Source: Candidatus Nanoarchaeia archaeon (GTDB lineage: Archaea > Nanobdellota > Nanobdellia > Tiddalikarchaeales > Tiddalikarchaeaceae). Taken from it: a stretch of DNA of 6,202 nt. The notes beneath the pieces are model-generated. The model did not search any database and was not told the DNA's origin. It saw only the letters and a list, made by a program, of their open reading frames with translations. Numbering within the stretch: position 1 is the first letter of the stretch; every line of letters starts with the position of its first letter. The stretch covers positions 1 through 6,202 of the forward strand of contig JAQVLH010000070.1 in assembly GCA_028704265.1 (NCBI GenBank). Direction: 5' to 3'. Below, one piece after another: positions 1 through 4,507 of the stretch. The position numbers and the translations under genes are program-made.

Positions 1-186
1 AAAATCATTATTAACATCCGCGTATTTCTCTATCTCTTTAGTTAATAATCCTGTGCATTGAACTGGCTCGCCTATAATTTTCTTCTTATCACATAACCCT
101 ACATTAAATCCTTTAATTGCCAATTTTTCAGCCAAATATGAACCAGCAGGTCCTGCTCCAACTATTAAATAATCAAACTCTTTCAT
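1..186 (-). CDS. Geranylgeranyl reductase family FAD-dependent oxidoreductase, N-terminal fragment
   Basis: The 62 visible residues are the start of the protein; the rest lies beyond the left edge. Residues 6-15 (YLIVGAGPAG) form a first beta strand and the GxGxxG dinucleotide-binding loop (G10, G12, G15) that holds the ADP part of FAD. Residues 39-48 (GEPVQCTGLL) match the 'G-x-P-V-Q-C-x-G' segment found in archaeal geranylgeranyl reductases, with the conserved cysteine at C44. Family knowledge: such enzymes saturate the isoprenoid chains of archaeal membrane lipids, for example digeranylgeranylglycerophospholipid reductase, but the family also contains paralogs on other substrates. The start at 186 is chosen because the Rossmann strand begins within six residues and A/T-rich TATA-like boxes lie upstream on the minus strand. 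The gene is divergent from the AlkD-like gene. I am confident of the family and unsure of the substrate. Confidence 0.85.
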   Translation of the reverse strand, partial: MKEFDYLIVGAGPAGSYLAEKLAIKGFNVGLCDKKKIIGEPVQCTGLLTKEIEKYADVNNDF

Positions 187-202
187 TAAGATTAATTTTA
201 AT

Positions 203-223
203 CTTTTATAGTTAAAAATTTAA
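203..223 (-). promoter_or_regulatory. TATA-like promoter for the geranylgeranyl-reductase-family gene
   Basis: Read on the minus strand, this stretch holds TTAAATTTTT (214-223, inside repeat copy 1), 28-37 nt before the ATG at 186, and TATAAAAG (203-210), 17-24 nt before it. Either could be the TATA box; the first fits the spacing of the window's other promoters better. No Shine-Dalgarno is visible, so a short-leader or leaderless transcript is inferred. Confidence 0.45.
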
Positions 224-258
224 GCATTAAATATTATAGTTAAAAATTTAAGCATTAA
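206..258. repeat. Perfect 25-bp tandem direct repeat in a divergent promoter region
   Basis: Positions 206-230 and 234-258 are identical over 25 bases (start TTATAGTTAAAAATTTAAG, end CATTAA), at a period of 28 with a 3-base spacer. Each copy contains the near-palindromic core TTAAAAATTTAA. Copy 1 lies upstream of the minus-strand gene and copy 2 upstream of the plus-strand gene, so the duplication may have given each divergent gene its own promoter core, or two sites for one regulator. The identity is seen directly; the role is inferred. Confidence 0.85.
242..251 (+). promoter_or_regulatory. TATA-like box for the AlkD-like gene
   Basis: AAAAATTTAA in repeat copy 2 lies 24-33 nt before the ATG at 275. 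This is the archaeal TATA-to-start distance expected if transcription begins at or next to the start codon. No Shine-Dalgarno precedes the ATG. Confidence 0.5.
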
Positions 259-274
259 GCAAATATTATTTTTA

Positions 275-976
275 ATGATTAATGAAATACAGTCCGAATT
301 AGAAAAATATGCAGATGAAAAAACAAAGATTGGCGCAGAAAATTATCTGAAAGGCTCCACTAACAGGGGATTAAAAATGGCTAAAGTAATAGAGATTTAT
401 AATAATTTTAAGCCAAGAATAAAAAATTTAAGCCAGGATGAAAAGGTTAAATTATCTATTGAATTATTAAAATCGAAATACTTTGAAGACAAGACAATTG
501 GAATCAGGATATTAGAGCATGATTCAAAAGTTTTAGACAAAAGAATTCTTAATGAGTTTTATGAATTATTTGACACTTATATTTATGAATGGGCTACCTG
601 CGATGTATTGTCAAGCAAGGTCATTTCAAAAATAATATTAAATAATAAAAGCGCTGAACAAATAATGATTAAATGGAGCAAGTCCAATAAAGTTTGGGCT
701 AAAAGAGCAAGCATTATTGCATTTGTCAACTTGGCAATAAAATATGATTATGATAGAATAATAATTAAAATTGCCAGCAATCTCATTAAAAATAATTTCA
801 GATTTATTCAATTAGCTGTTGGATGGTGCTTAAGAAATCTGGGTCAAAAAAATCAAGAATTAGAATTAAATTTTATAAGAAATAATTATAAATATTTTTC
901 AAGAGAAGGATTAAGATACGCAACTGAAAAAATGAAACCAGAATTAAGAGCTAAAGTTCTTAAAAACGAATTATAA
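275..976 (+). CDS. alkD: AlkD-like DNA alkylation repair protein (HEAT-like repeat glycosylase family)
   Basis: This 233-residue, all-helical protein matches the AlkD family, DNA glycosylases that remove bulky or positively charged N-alkylated bases without flipping them out. The N-terminal YLKGSTNRGLKMAKV (residues 24-38) corresponds to the family's early 'YFKG...G(I/V)...R' region, and the C-terminal KMKPELRAKVLK (219-230) to its last helix. Family residues known from Bacillus cereus AlkD (W109, D113, R148, W187) appear at matching spacing: W106 and D110 in YEWATCD, R144 in VWAKRAS, W184 in VGWCLR. Catalytic competence is therefore plausible. The length is close to that of bacterial AlkD. 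The start at 275 is supported by the TATA-like core 24-33 nt upstream. The gene appears monocistronic and its last six bases are shared with the convergent gene. It could instead be a related HEAT-repeat paralog with altered substrate. Confidence 0.85.
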   Translation: MINEIQSELEKYADEKTKIGAENYLKGSTNRGLKMAKVIEIYNNFKPRIKNLSQDEKVKLSIELLKSKYFEDKTIGIRILEHDSKVLDKRILNEFYELFDTYIYEWATCDVLSSKVISKIILNNKSAEQIMIKWSKSNKVWAKRASIIAFVNLAIKYDYDRIIIKIASNLIKNNFRFIQLAVGWCLRNLGQKNQELELNFIRNNYKYFSREGLRYATEKMKPELRAKVLKNEL

Positions 977-1168
977 GTTATATTCTTTCTTGAAATCATT
1001 AATTGCATTTATTAATGAAGCATTGTTTGAAATATCAAGATACATGTCTGCAGTTTTTTTGCATTTGTCTTTATCAGAAACATATAAACTTTTAAGCTCA
1101 GTTATTATTATTTTTGATGTGCTTCTAGTTTCCTTTATTTTTTCAGAAATAAAATATTCACAATTCAT
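971..1168 (-). CDS. Small hypothetical protein, 65 residues, convergent with alkD
   Basis: I do not recognise the family. The protein is rich in Lys, Asp, Glu, Ser and Asn and looks soluble and mostly helical: an N-terminal helix around residues 5-29 (ISEKIKETRSTSKIIITELKSL), a charged break (SDKDK, 31-35), and a second helical part around 36-62. There are cysteines at 3 and 36. Support for it being real is positional: a TATA box (TTTTTAAATA on this strand) sits 22-31 nt before the ATG, the same spacing as for recognisable genes here. The 3' end overlaps the alkD end by six bases, TTATAA, which reads Leu-stop on both strands. The plus-strand frame across the same DNA gives an unconvincing hydrophobic product without such a promoter. 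Confidence 0.6.
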   Translation of the reverse strand: MNCEYFISEKIKETRSTSKIIITELKSLYVSDKDKCKKTADMYLDISNNASLINAINDFKKEYNL

Positions 1169-1189
1169 ATAATAGAATTCAAATATCTT

Positions 1190-1199
1190 TATTTAAAAA
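1190..1199 (-). promoter_or_regulatory. TATA box for the 65-residue gene
   Basis: TTTTTAAATA on the minus strand, 22-31 nt upstream of the ATG at 1168. The same ten bases occur before the YkgJ-like gene at 25-34 nt. This implies a leaderless transcript. Confidence 0.55.
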
Positions 1200-1228
1200 T
1201 CTTATTATTTAAAGTTGTTTTTATAAAA

Positions 1229-1245
1229 ATTTAAATAAGCTTATT
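1229..1245 (+). promoter_or_regulatory. TATA-like box with overlapping 12-bp palindrome upstream of rlmH
   Basis: ATTTAAATA (1229-1237) is the best TATA-like box before rlmH, but it lies 76-84 nt from the ATG, so it would give a leader of about 50 nt. It overlaps the perfect palindrome AATAAGCTTATT (1234-1245). Part of this, AATAAGCTT, recurs at 1283-1291. A weaker A/T box (TTTAGATTTA, 1290-1299) is too close to the start for a normal leaderless promoter. The palindrome could be an operator; this is inference. Confidence 0.35.
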
Positions 1246-1312
1246 CTTGCTTCAATGCTTAATAATAAATTATCAAATACTTAATAAGCTTTAGATTTAT
1301 TAAAAAATTATT

Positions 1313-1732
1313 ATGAAATCAGTAAAAGTTTATGCTGTCGGCAAAATTAAAGAGAAAAATATTCAGGGATTAATTGATGAATATCAAAAAAGGCTGAAAG
1401 TTTTTGCCAAAATTGAATTAATTGAATTAAAAGACAAAGGAATTGAAAAAGACTCATTAGAAATTTCTAACTTATGCGACAATAATACTTATATATTAGA
1501 TGAATTGGGAGCTAATTATTCAAGCATCGCTTTTAGTGATTTGATTGATAAAAATGAAAATATTAAATTTATAATAGGAGGAGCTGATGGTATTACCAAA
1601 GAAGCGAAATCTAAAGCAAAATTAATTGCCTTATCAAAGATGACTTTTACCCATGAAATGGCAAGATTAATATTAATTGAGCAGATTTATCGAGCATTCA
1701 TGATTATTAATAATAGAAGCTATCATAAATGA
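1313..1732 (+). CDS. rlmH: RlmH, 23S rRNA (pseudouridine-N3) methyltransferase, SPOUT family
   Basis: RlmH uses S-adenosylmethionine to methylate N3 of the pseudouridine at position 1915 (E. coli numbering) in helix 69 of 23S rRNA, on assembled ribosomes. The 139-residue sequence carries the family marks in order: an N-terminal strand ending in VYAVGKIKEK (6-15), LDELGANYSS (62-71), the SAM-binding loop FIIGGADG (86-93), and the diagnostic C-terminus TFTHEMARLILIEQ (111-124) then YRAFMIINNRSYHK (126-139), equivalent to the bacterial 'H..vR..l.EqlYRa..i..n.pYHr'. It is somewhat shorter than the 155-159 residue bacterial proteins, mostly in the first half, but the catalytic C-terminus is complete. 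The start at 1313 gives the usual N-terminal strand directly. The next gene starts 55 nt downstream on the same strand and could be co-transcribed. Confidence 0.93.
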   Translation: MKSVKVYAVGKIKEKNIQGLIDEYQKRLKVFAKIELIELKDKGIEKDSLEISNLCDNNTYILDELGANYSSIAFSDLIDKNENIKFIIGGADGITKEAKSKAKLIALSKMTFTHEMARLILIEQIYRAFMIINNRSYHK

Positions 1733-1735
1733 TTC

Positions 1736-1751
1736 TTCGCTAATTAACGAA
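1736..1751. promoter_or_regulatory. Imperfect 16-bp palindrome downstream of rlmH
   Basis: TTCGCTAATTAACGAA pairs with itself at seven of eight positions; the C1740/A1747 pair is the mismatch. It starts 3 nt after the rlmH stop. Its right end overlaps the purine-rich stretch (CGAAAAAA) that would serve as BRE for the box AAGATTTAAT (1755-1764), 24-33 nt before the next ATG. It could be a repressor operator or a 3'-end hairpin for rlmH. Confidence 0.35.
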
Positions 1752-1787
1752 AAAAAGATTTAATGCCTTGATTTTTTTAAATAAAAA

Positions 1788-2174
1788 ATGATATTTACAA
1801 AATTATTAAAAAAAATTGAAAGAATCCCTGAATCGGAAGAAAAAAACAAAATAAAATTTAAGTTATATGAAGCAAACACTAATTTATGCGTAAGCGCAGC
1901 AAATATTTTAGGAGGCGCATGCGCGTATGGAGCTGGAAAAATTTTTGAAGGAATTTATTATTACGGATTGCAATATTCAGGCATTTATGTTGGAGCATTA
2001 GTTAGCTCAATAGGAGTGAGTTTAGGAATAAGCGGACTAAAAAATTATTTTGATATTAAAAAAAAGGTAAATAATTGCATTGAAGCTCAAAACAATCTTG
2101 AAAGTGAATTAAAAAATTTTAATAATATTTTATTAAATCTTCAGCATGAAAAAATGGAGGCGTATTTAAAATGA
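1788..2174 (+). CDS. Small membrane protein with C-terminal coiled coil (first of a pair)
   Basis: I do not recognise the family. The 128 residues fall into three parts. A highly charged amphipathic N-terminus (1-28) is followed by a Gly/Ala-rich hydrophobic middle with two likely membrane segments, about 33-52 (around AANILGGACAYGAG) and 62-84 (YSGIYVGALVSSIGVSLG). A charged C-terminal helix (88-127) rich in Asn, Glu, Lys and Leu is of coiled-coil type. No signal peptide cleavage site is seen. No other in-frame Met occurs until residue 123, which supports the start at 1788. A weak TATA-like box (1755-1764) lies 24-33 nt upstream, or the gene is read through from rlmH. The stop overlaps the next ATG (ATGA), so the two products are probably made together. 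Small Gly-rich two-helix proteins include holin-like and pore-forming types, but nothing here proves that. Confidence 0.7.
   Translation: MIFTKLLKKIERIPESEEKNKIKFKLYEANTNLCVSAANILGGACAYGAGKIFEGIYYYGLQYSGIYVGALVSSIGVSLGISGLKNYFDIKKKVNNCIEAQNNLESELKNFNNILLNLQHEKMEAYLK
2156..2160 (+). promoter_or_regulatory. Shine-Dalgarno for the second small membrane protein
   Basis: GGAGG lies ten bases before the ATG at 2171, inside the coding sequence of the preceding gene. It is the only canonical Shine-Dalgarno I found in the window, and it serves the one gene that cannot be leaderless because it is internal to an operon. Confidence 0.7.
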
Positions 2175-2419
2175 CTGAAGGGATTGAAGCAATAATAAAA
2201 AAACAAGAGATTGACTTTAAAAGAGAAAAAGATAATCTTAATGCAATACATTTTATGACAATAGGCAATGGCACAATAAGCACATTAAGCTATGCGAACT
2301 CAATGATTGAATCTGGCAATGCCGGATTAAGCGGATATTTTGCAGTTATGGCAGGAATATTTTCAGCAGCATGCTACATGAATTATTATTATACTTTTAA
2401 AAAAAAAAAAGATAAATAA
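2171..2419 (+). CDS. Small membrane protein (second of a pair)
   Basis: The 82-residue product has no family I recognise. It has a charged helical N-terminus (1-24: MTEGIEAIIKKQEIDFKREK and onward), a moderately hydrophobic Gly/Ser-rich stretch (27-45), one clear membrane segment (about 53-74, SGYFAVMAGIFSAACYMNYYY) and a basic tail (FKKKKDK). By the positive-inside rule the C-terminus should face the cytoplasm. It is translationally coupled to the upstream gene by ATGA overlap and a GGAGG site. Its overall plan (charged helix, Gly-rich hydrophobic part, YxG...A segment, Lys run) is similar to that of its partner, so the two may be distant relatives or subunits of one membrane complex. The Lys run is encoded by a homopolymer of 12 A (2399-2410), so the last residues depend on correct base calling. 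Confidence 0.7.
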   Translation: MTEGIEAIIKKQEIDFKREKDNLNAIHFMTIGNGTISTLSYANSMIESGNAGLSGYFAVMAGIFSAACYMNYYYTFKKKKDK

Positions 2420-2427
2420 TTTAAATA
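2419..2427 (+). promoter_or_regulatory. TATA box for the hydrogenase-like gene
   Basis: ATTTAAATA, 21-29 nt before the ATG at 2448, beginning inside the stop codon of the preceding gene. No Shine-Dalgarno precedes the ATG, so the hydrogenase-like gene probably has its own leaderless transcript and is not part of the upstream pair. Confidence 0.55.
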
Positions 2428-2447
2428 ATTAGCACTTAATTTAAATT

Positions 2448-3293
2448 ATGGAATACAATGATGACCAAAAAAATGTTCTTAAAATATTAAAATCTAAAGA
2501 TAAAAAATTTTTAATGGCTGCACCTTCATTCCCTATTGATTTTAATTATAGCACTTTTGTTGCATTAATGAAAAAATTAGGTTTTGATAATGTAAGCGAA
2601 CTTACTTTCGGAGCCAAGATTGTAAACCATGAATACAGAGAATATATTAATGCTCATAAAGACCAGGAAATGTTTATTACTTCACCATGCCCATCAATTG
2701 TTAATTTAGTAAAAAATAAATTCCCTGAATATGTTAAATATTTAATGCCTTTTGATTCGCCCATGATTGCAATGGCCAAGATTATAAAACATAATTATCC
2801 TAAGTATAAAATAGTATTTTTATCCCCTTGTTTTGCAAAAAAATTGGAAGCCAAAAATTCAGGAATAATAGATGCAACTGTTACATTTAAGGAAATGAAA
2901 GAAATTATTGAAAATGAAAAAATAAAAGCCCCTAAAAAGAAAGATTATTTTGACAAATTTTACAATGAATATACAAAAATTTATCCAATAGATGGAGGCT
3001 TAGCAAAAACAATGAATGCTAAGAATATTTTCAAAAAGAGCGAAATGGTTTCATGCTCTGATTGCATCAAATTGGAAGAAATTTTTGAAAAAAATAAAGG
3101 AAAAAAGTTTTTTGACTTATTATTTTGCAAAGGAGGATGCATCGGCGGCCCCGGAATATTAAGCAAGGAATCAACAAATTTAAAGAAGAAAAAAATCCTT
3201 GATTATAAAGAATATTCTGAGCAGGAAGTTATGGGCAAAAAAAGAGGGCTTAATAAGCATCTTGAAGGAATTGATTTTTCAGCTAAATTTTAA
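2448..3293 (+). CDS. Minimal [FeFe]-hydrogenase-like protein (H-cluster domain only)
   Basis: The 281 residues correspond to the large-subunit C-terminal (H-cluster) domain of [FeFe] hydrogenases, without the ferredoxin-like N-terminal Fe-S domains. Motif L1 is ITSPCPSIVNLVKNKFPE (77-94) with C81, followed by PFDSPM (101-106). L2 is FLSPCFAKKLEAK (124-136) with C128 and K131. L3 is LLFCKGGCIGGPG (224-236) with C227 and C231. These are the four cysteines that hold the [4Fe-4S] part of the H-cluster in known enzymes. Compared with catalytic group A enzymes, the proton-relay Cys of TSCCP is Pro (P80) and the Met residues before L2 and L3 are Ser126 and Leu225, as is common in groups B-D. An extra CxxC (C203, C206) lies before L3. 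Small [FeFe] hydrogenases have been reported from DPANN archaea. Hydrogen turnover, H2 sensing, or a non-hydrogenase Fe-S role are all open. No HydE/F/G maturase is in the window. Confidence 0.82.
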   Translation: MEYNDDQKNVLKILKSKDKKFLMAAPSFPIDFNYSTFVALMKKLGFDNVSELTFGAKIVNHEYREYINAHKDQEMFITSPCPSIVNLVKNKFPEYVKYLMPFDSPMIAMAKIIKHNYPKYKIVFLSPCFAKKLEAKNSGIIDATVTFKEMKEIIENEKIKAPKKKDYFDKFYNEYTKIYPIDGGLAKTMNAKNIFKKSEMVSCSDCIKLEEIFEKNKGKKFFDLLFCKGGCIGGPGILSKESTNLKKKKILDYKEYSEQEVMGKKRGLNKHLEGIDFSAKF

Positions 3294-3306
3294 AACAAGA
3301 ATTATT

Positions 3307-3780
3307 TTAATACAGTCTCATATCCATATTTTTTTTAGCTTCTTCCCAGGAATTATTAATTATTGCTTCAATATCCTTGTTTGCATTAAGCACTTTGCCG
3401 TTTAGCTCAAATTTTGGGATATCAAAATGCATTACCAAATAACTTTCATTTGCATAAGATTTATGGGTCTTACAAACAATTGGCCTGTAATCAGAATCAT
3501 GTATTGAACATTTAAGAGATATTATTGTATCATTTTCAATTTCAGGAATTAAAAAAGAACAAGCCCTGTCCATATCCGGCTCTTTAACATATTTTCTTAA
3601 CACTTTTAGTTCAGGATTAGGTTTTGTAAAATAATTACCCTTGCCGTCAGAAATAATTTTTTCGCAATTTTCTTTTAAGAACTTTTCTGAAGGATTATTT
3701 AATGTATATCCCCTAACCAGATTATACAAAAAGCAGCATAATCCGCATTTTCCTTCATTGCAGACTTTTTCAATATCCAT
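3307..3780 (-). CDS. YkgJ-type cysteine-cluster (zinc/iron-chelating) protein
   Basis: The 157-residue protein has the layout of the YkgJ/UPF0153 family, whose members bind a Zn or Fe cluster and whose cellular role is mostly unknown. The N-terminal cluster is C7-x4-C12-x2-C15-C16 (VCNEGKCGLCC). The second half carries ACSFL (C74), LKCSIHDSDYRPIVCKTH (C91, RP at 99-100, C103), equivalent to the family's 'C.fl...C.iy..RP..CR'. C39 is an additional cysteine. No signal peptide or membrane segment is present, so it should be cytoplasmic. The start at 3780 is supported by a TATA box 25-34 nt upstream. It is convergent with the hydrogenase-like gene, with only 13 nt between the stops. That places two metal-cluster proteins side by side, but opposite orientation and separate promoters mean a shared pathway is only a guess. 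Confidence 0.82.
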   Translation of the reverse strand: MDIEKVCNEGKCGLCCFLYNLVRGYTLNNPSEKFLKENCEKIISDGKGNYFTKPNPELKVLRKYVKEPDMDRACSFLIPEIENDTIISLKCSIHDSDYRPIVCKTHKSYANESYLVMHFDIPKFELNGKVLNANKDIEAIINNSWEEAKKNMDMRLY

Positions 3781-3804
3781 ATAAATTAAATTATAAAAAA
3801 ATTT

Positions 3805-3814
3805 TATTTAAAAA
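3805..3814 (-). promoter_or_regulatory. TATA box for the YkgJ-type gene
   Basis: TTTTTAAATA on the minus strand, 25-34 nt before the ATG at 3780. It is identical to the box before the 65-residue gene. Confidence 0.55.
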
Positions 3815-3854
3815 TATTATGATTATTGTTAAATTAGCACATTTTAAGCATTAT

Positions 3855-3862
3855 AAAAAAAA
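3855..3862 (-). terminator. T-tract terminator after the membrane-protein gene
   Basis: On the minus strand a run of eight T begins 16 nt past the stop codon of the 3878-4423 gene. Archaeal RNA polymerase terminates on such U-runs without needing a strong hairpin. It lies before the promoter of the next minus-strand gene, so it would separate the two transcripts. Confidence 0.45.
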
Positions 3863-3877
3863 TCAATGGATTATTTT

Positions 3878-4423
3878 TTAAAGCAAAAATTTTGATGAGA
3901 TTATAAAAAGAATGCCCAATGCATGAAGCAAAGTGATTATTAAAAGCAAAAATTTAAGGCTTAATGCTCTTGTTGAAGAGACAATGAAAACCCCTATTTC
4001 TGTAGGCAAGGGAGAGGCAATTAATATTGAGCTTATTATTAAATAAAATAATCTTTTGAATGATTTGAAAAATTTTTTAAAAAATGCATCAAGCTTTTTT
4101 ATGGATTTGCTCTTTGAAAGCATAATTATTTCGTTTTCAAAAAAGCTTTGCACAAAAAGCAGCAGTATTAAATCAGCCATTGCAGCACCTAATGATGAAA
4201 AAGCCCATAATTCATAAAAATTTTCTGGGAGTGATAAATTAAATAATATTGCTGCAGCGCTTCCTGAAGTGAAGCTGTAAACATAAAAAAAACCAGACAA
4301 GAAATAGCCAAAAACTCCAAGATTTGGAATAATTTTAGTAAATATAATTGATTTTGAGTTGCCAAAAATTATTAATCCCAAGATTAATGCCGCTGTAAAA
4401 ATAGCAAGCTTTGGGTATTTCAT
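3878..4423 (-). CDS. Five-helix integral membrane protein, possibly DedA/VTT-like
   Basis: The 181 residues are strongly hydrophobic, with likely membrane segments at about 5-21, 34-61, 72-95, 124-150 and 156-178. A Lys/Phe-rich cytoplasmic loop (103-123, SKSIKKLDAFFKKFFKSFK) lies between segments three and four. Two conserved-looking features interrupt the hydrophobic stretches: SFTSGSAAAILF (50-61) and ASPLPTEIGVFIVSS (136-150). A paired-Pro segment at this position resembles the second re-entrant loop of DedA/VTT (SNARE-associated Golgi) proteins, and small archaeal VTT proteins have similar size, but the similarity is short. If correct, a role in lipid scrambling or transport would follow from the family. 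The ATG at 4423 is preceded by a TATA box at 22-31 nt. The gene is divergent from leuA, with about 190 bp between the two start codons. Confidence 0.65.
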   Translation of the reverse strand: MKYPKLAIFTAALILGLIIFGNSKSIIFTKIIPNLGVFGYFLSGFFYVYSFTSGSAAAILFNLSLPENFYELWAFSSLGAAMADLILLLFVQSFFENEIIMLSKSKSIKKLDAFFKKFFKSFKRLFYLIISSILIASPLPTEIGVFIVSSTRALSLKFLLLIITLLHALGILFIISSKFLL

Positions 4424-4444
4424 TTTATTTAATGTGCCAAGGAT

Positions 4445-4454
4445 TATTTAAATA
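4445..4454 (-). promoter_or_regulatory. TATA box for the membrane-protein gene
   Basis: TATTTAAATA, 22-31 nt before the ATG at 4423, with a purine-rich BRE-like AAAAAC on its upstream side in the minus-strand reading. The ten bases are a perfect palindrome and recur at 4475-4484, where they would serve leuA in the other direction. Confidence 0.6.
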
Positions 4455-4474
4455 GTTTTTAATACAAATCAAAA

Positions 4475-4484
4475 TATTTAAATA
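4475..4484 (+). promoter_or_regulatory. TATA box of the leader peptide-leuA transcript
   Basis: TATTTAAATA is preceded by the BRE-like TCAAAA (4469-4474). It lies 24-33 nt before the ATG of the 19-codon leader frame (4508) but 131-140 nt before the leuA ATG. By the spacing seen at the other genes here, transcription should begin at or next to 4508, which gives leuA an RNA leader of about 107 nt, unusual in this window. Confidence 0.6.
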
Positions 4485-4507
4485 TTTCAAACTTTTATTT
4501 AATTAAT

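Noticed and set aside
206..258. CRISPR array or mobile-element terminal repeat
   Set aside because: There are only two copies, with a 3-base spacer and no cas genes, transposase or inverted ends nearby. It is a simple tandem duplication.
990..1172. Plus-strand 60-residue frame over the 65-residue minus-strand gene
   Set aside because: The hydrophobic, low-complexity product has no promoter at the usual distance and no ribosome-binding site. The opposite strand has both a TATA box at the right spacing and a plausible soluble product.
2427..2435. AATTAGCAC shared by the hydrogenase and YkgJ-type gene upstream regions (also 3832-3840)
   Set aside because: The 9-mer lies at different positions relative to the two promoters, and such AT-rich matches are expected by chance in this base composition.
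3199..3405. Plus-strand 68-residue frame spanning the hydrogenase end and the convergent gene
   Set aside because: It runs out of frame through the recognised hydrogenase C-terminus and antisense to the YkgJ-type gene; the product is a Phe/Ile-rich shadow.
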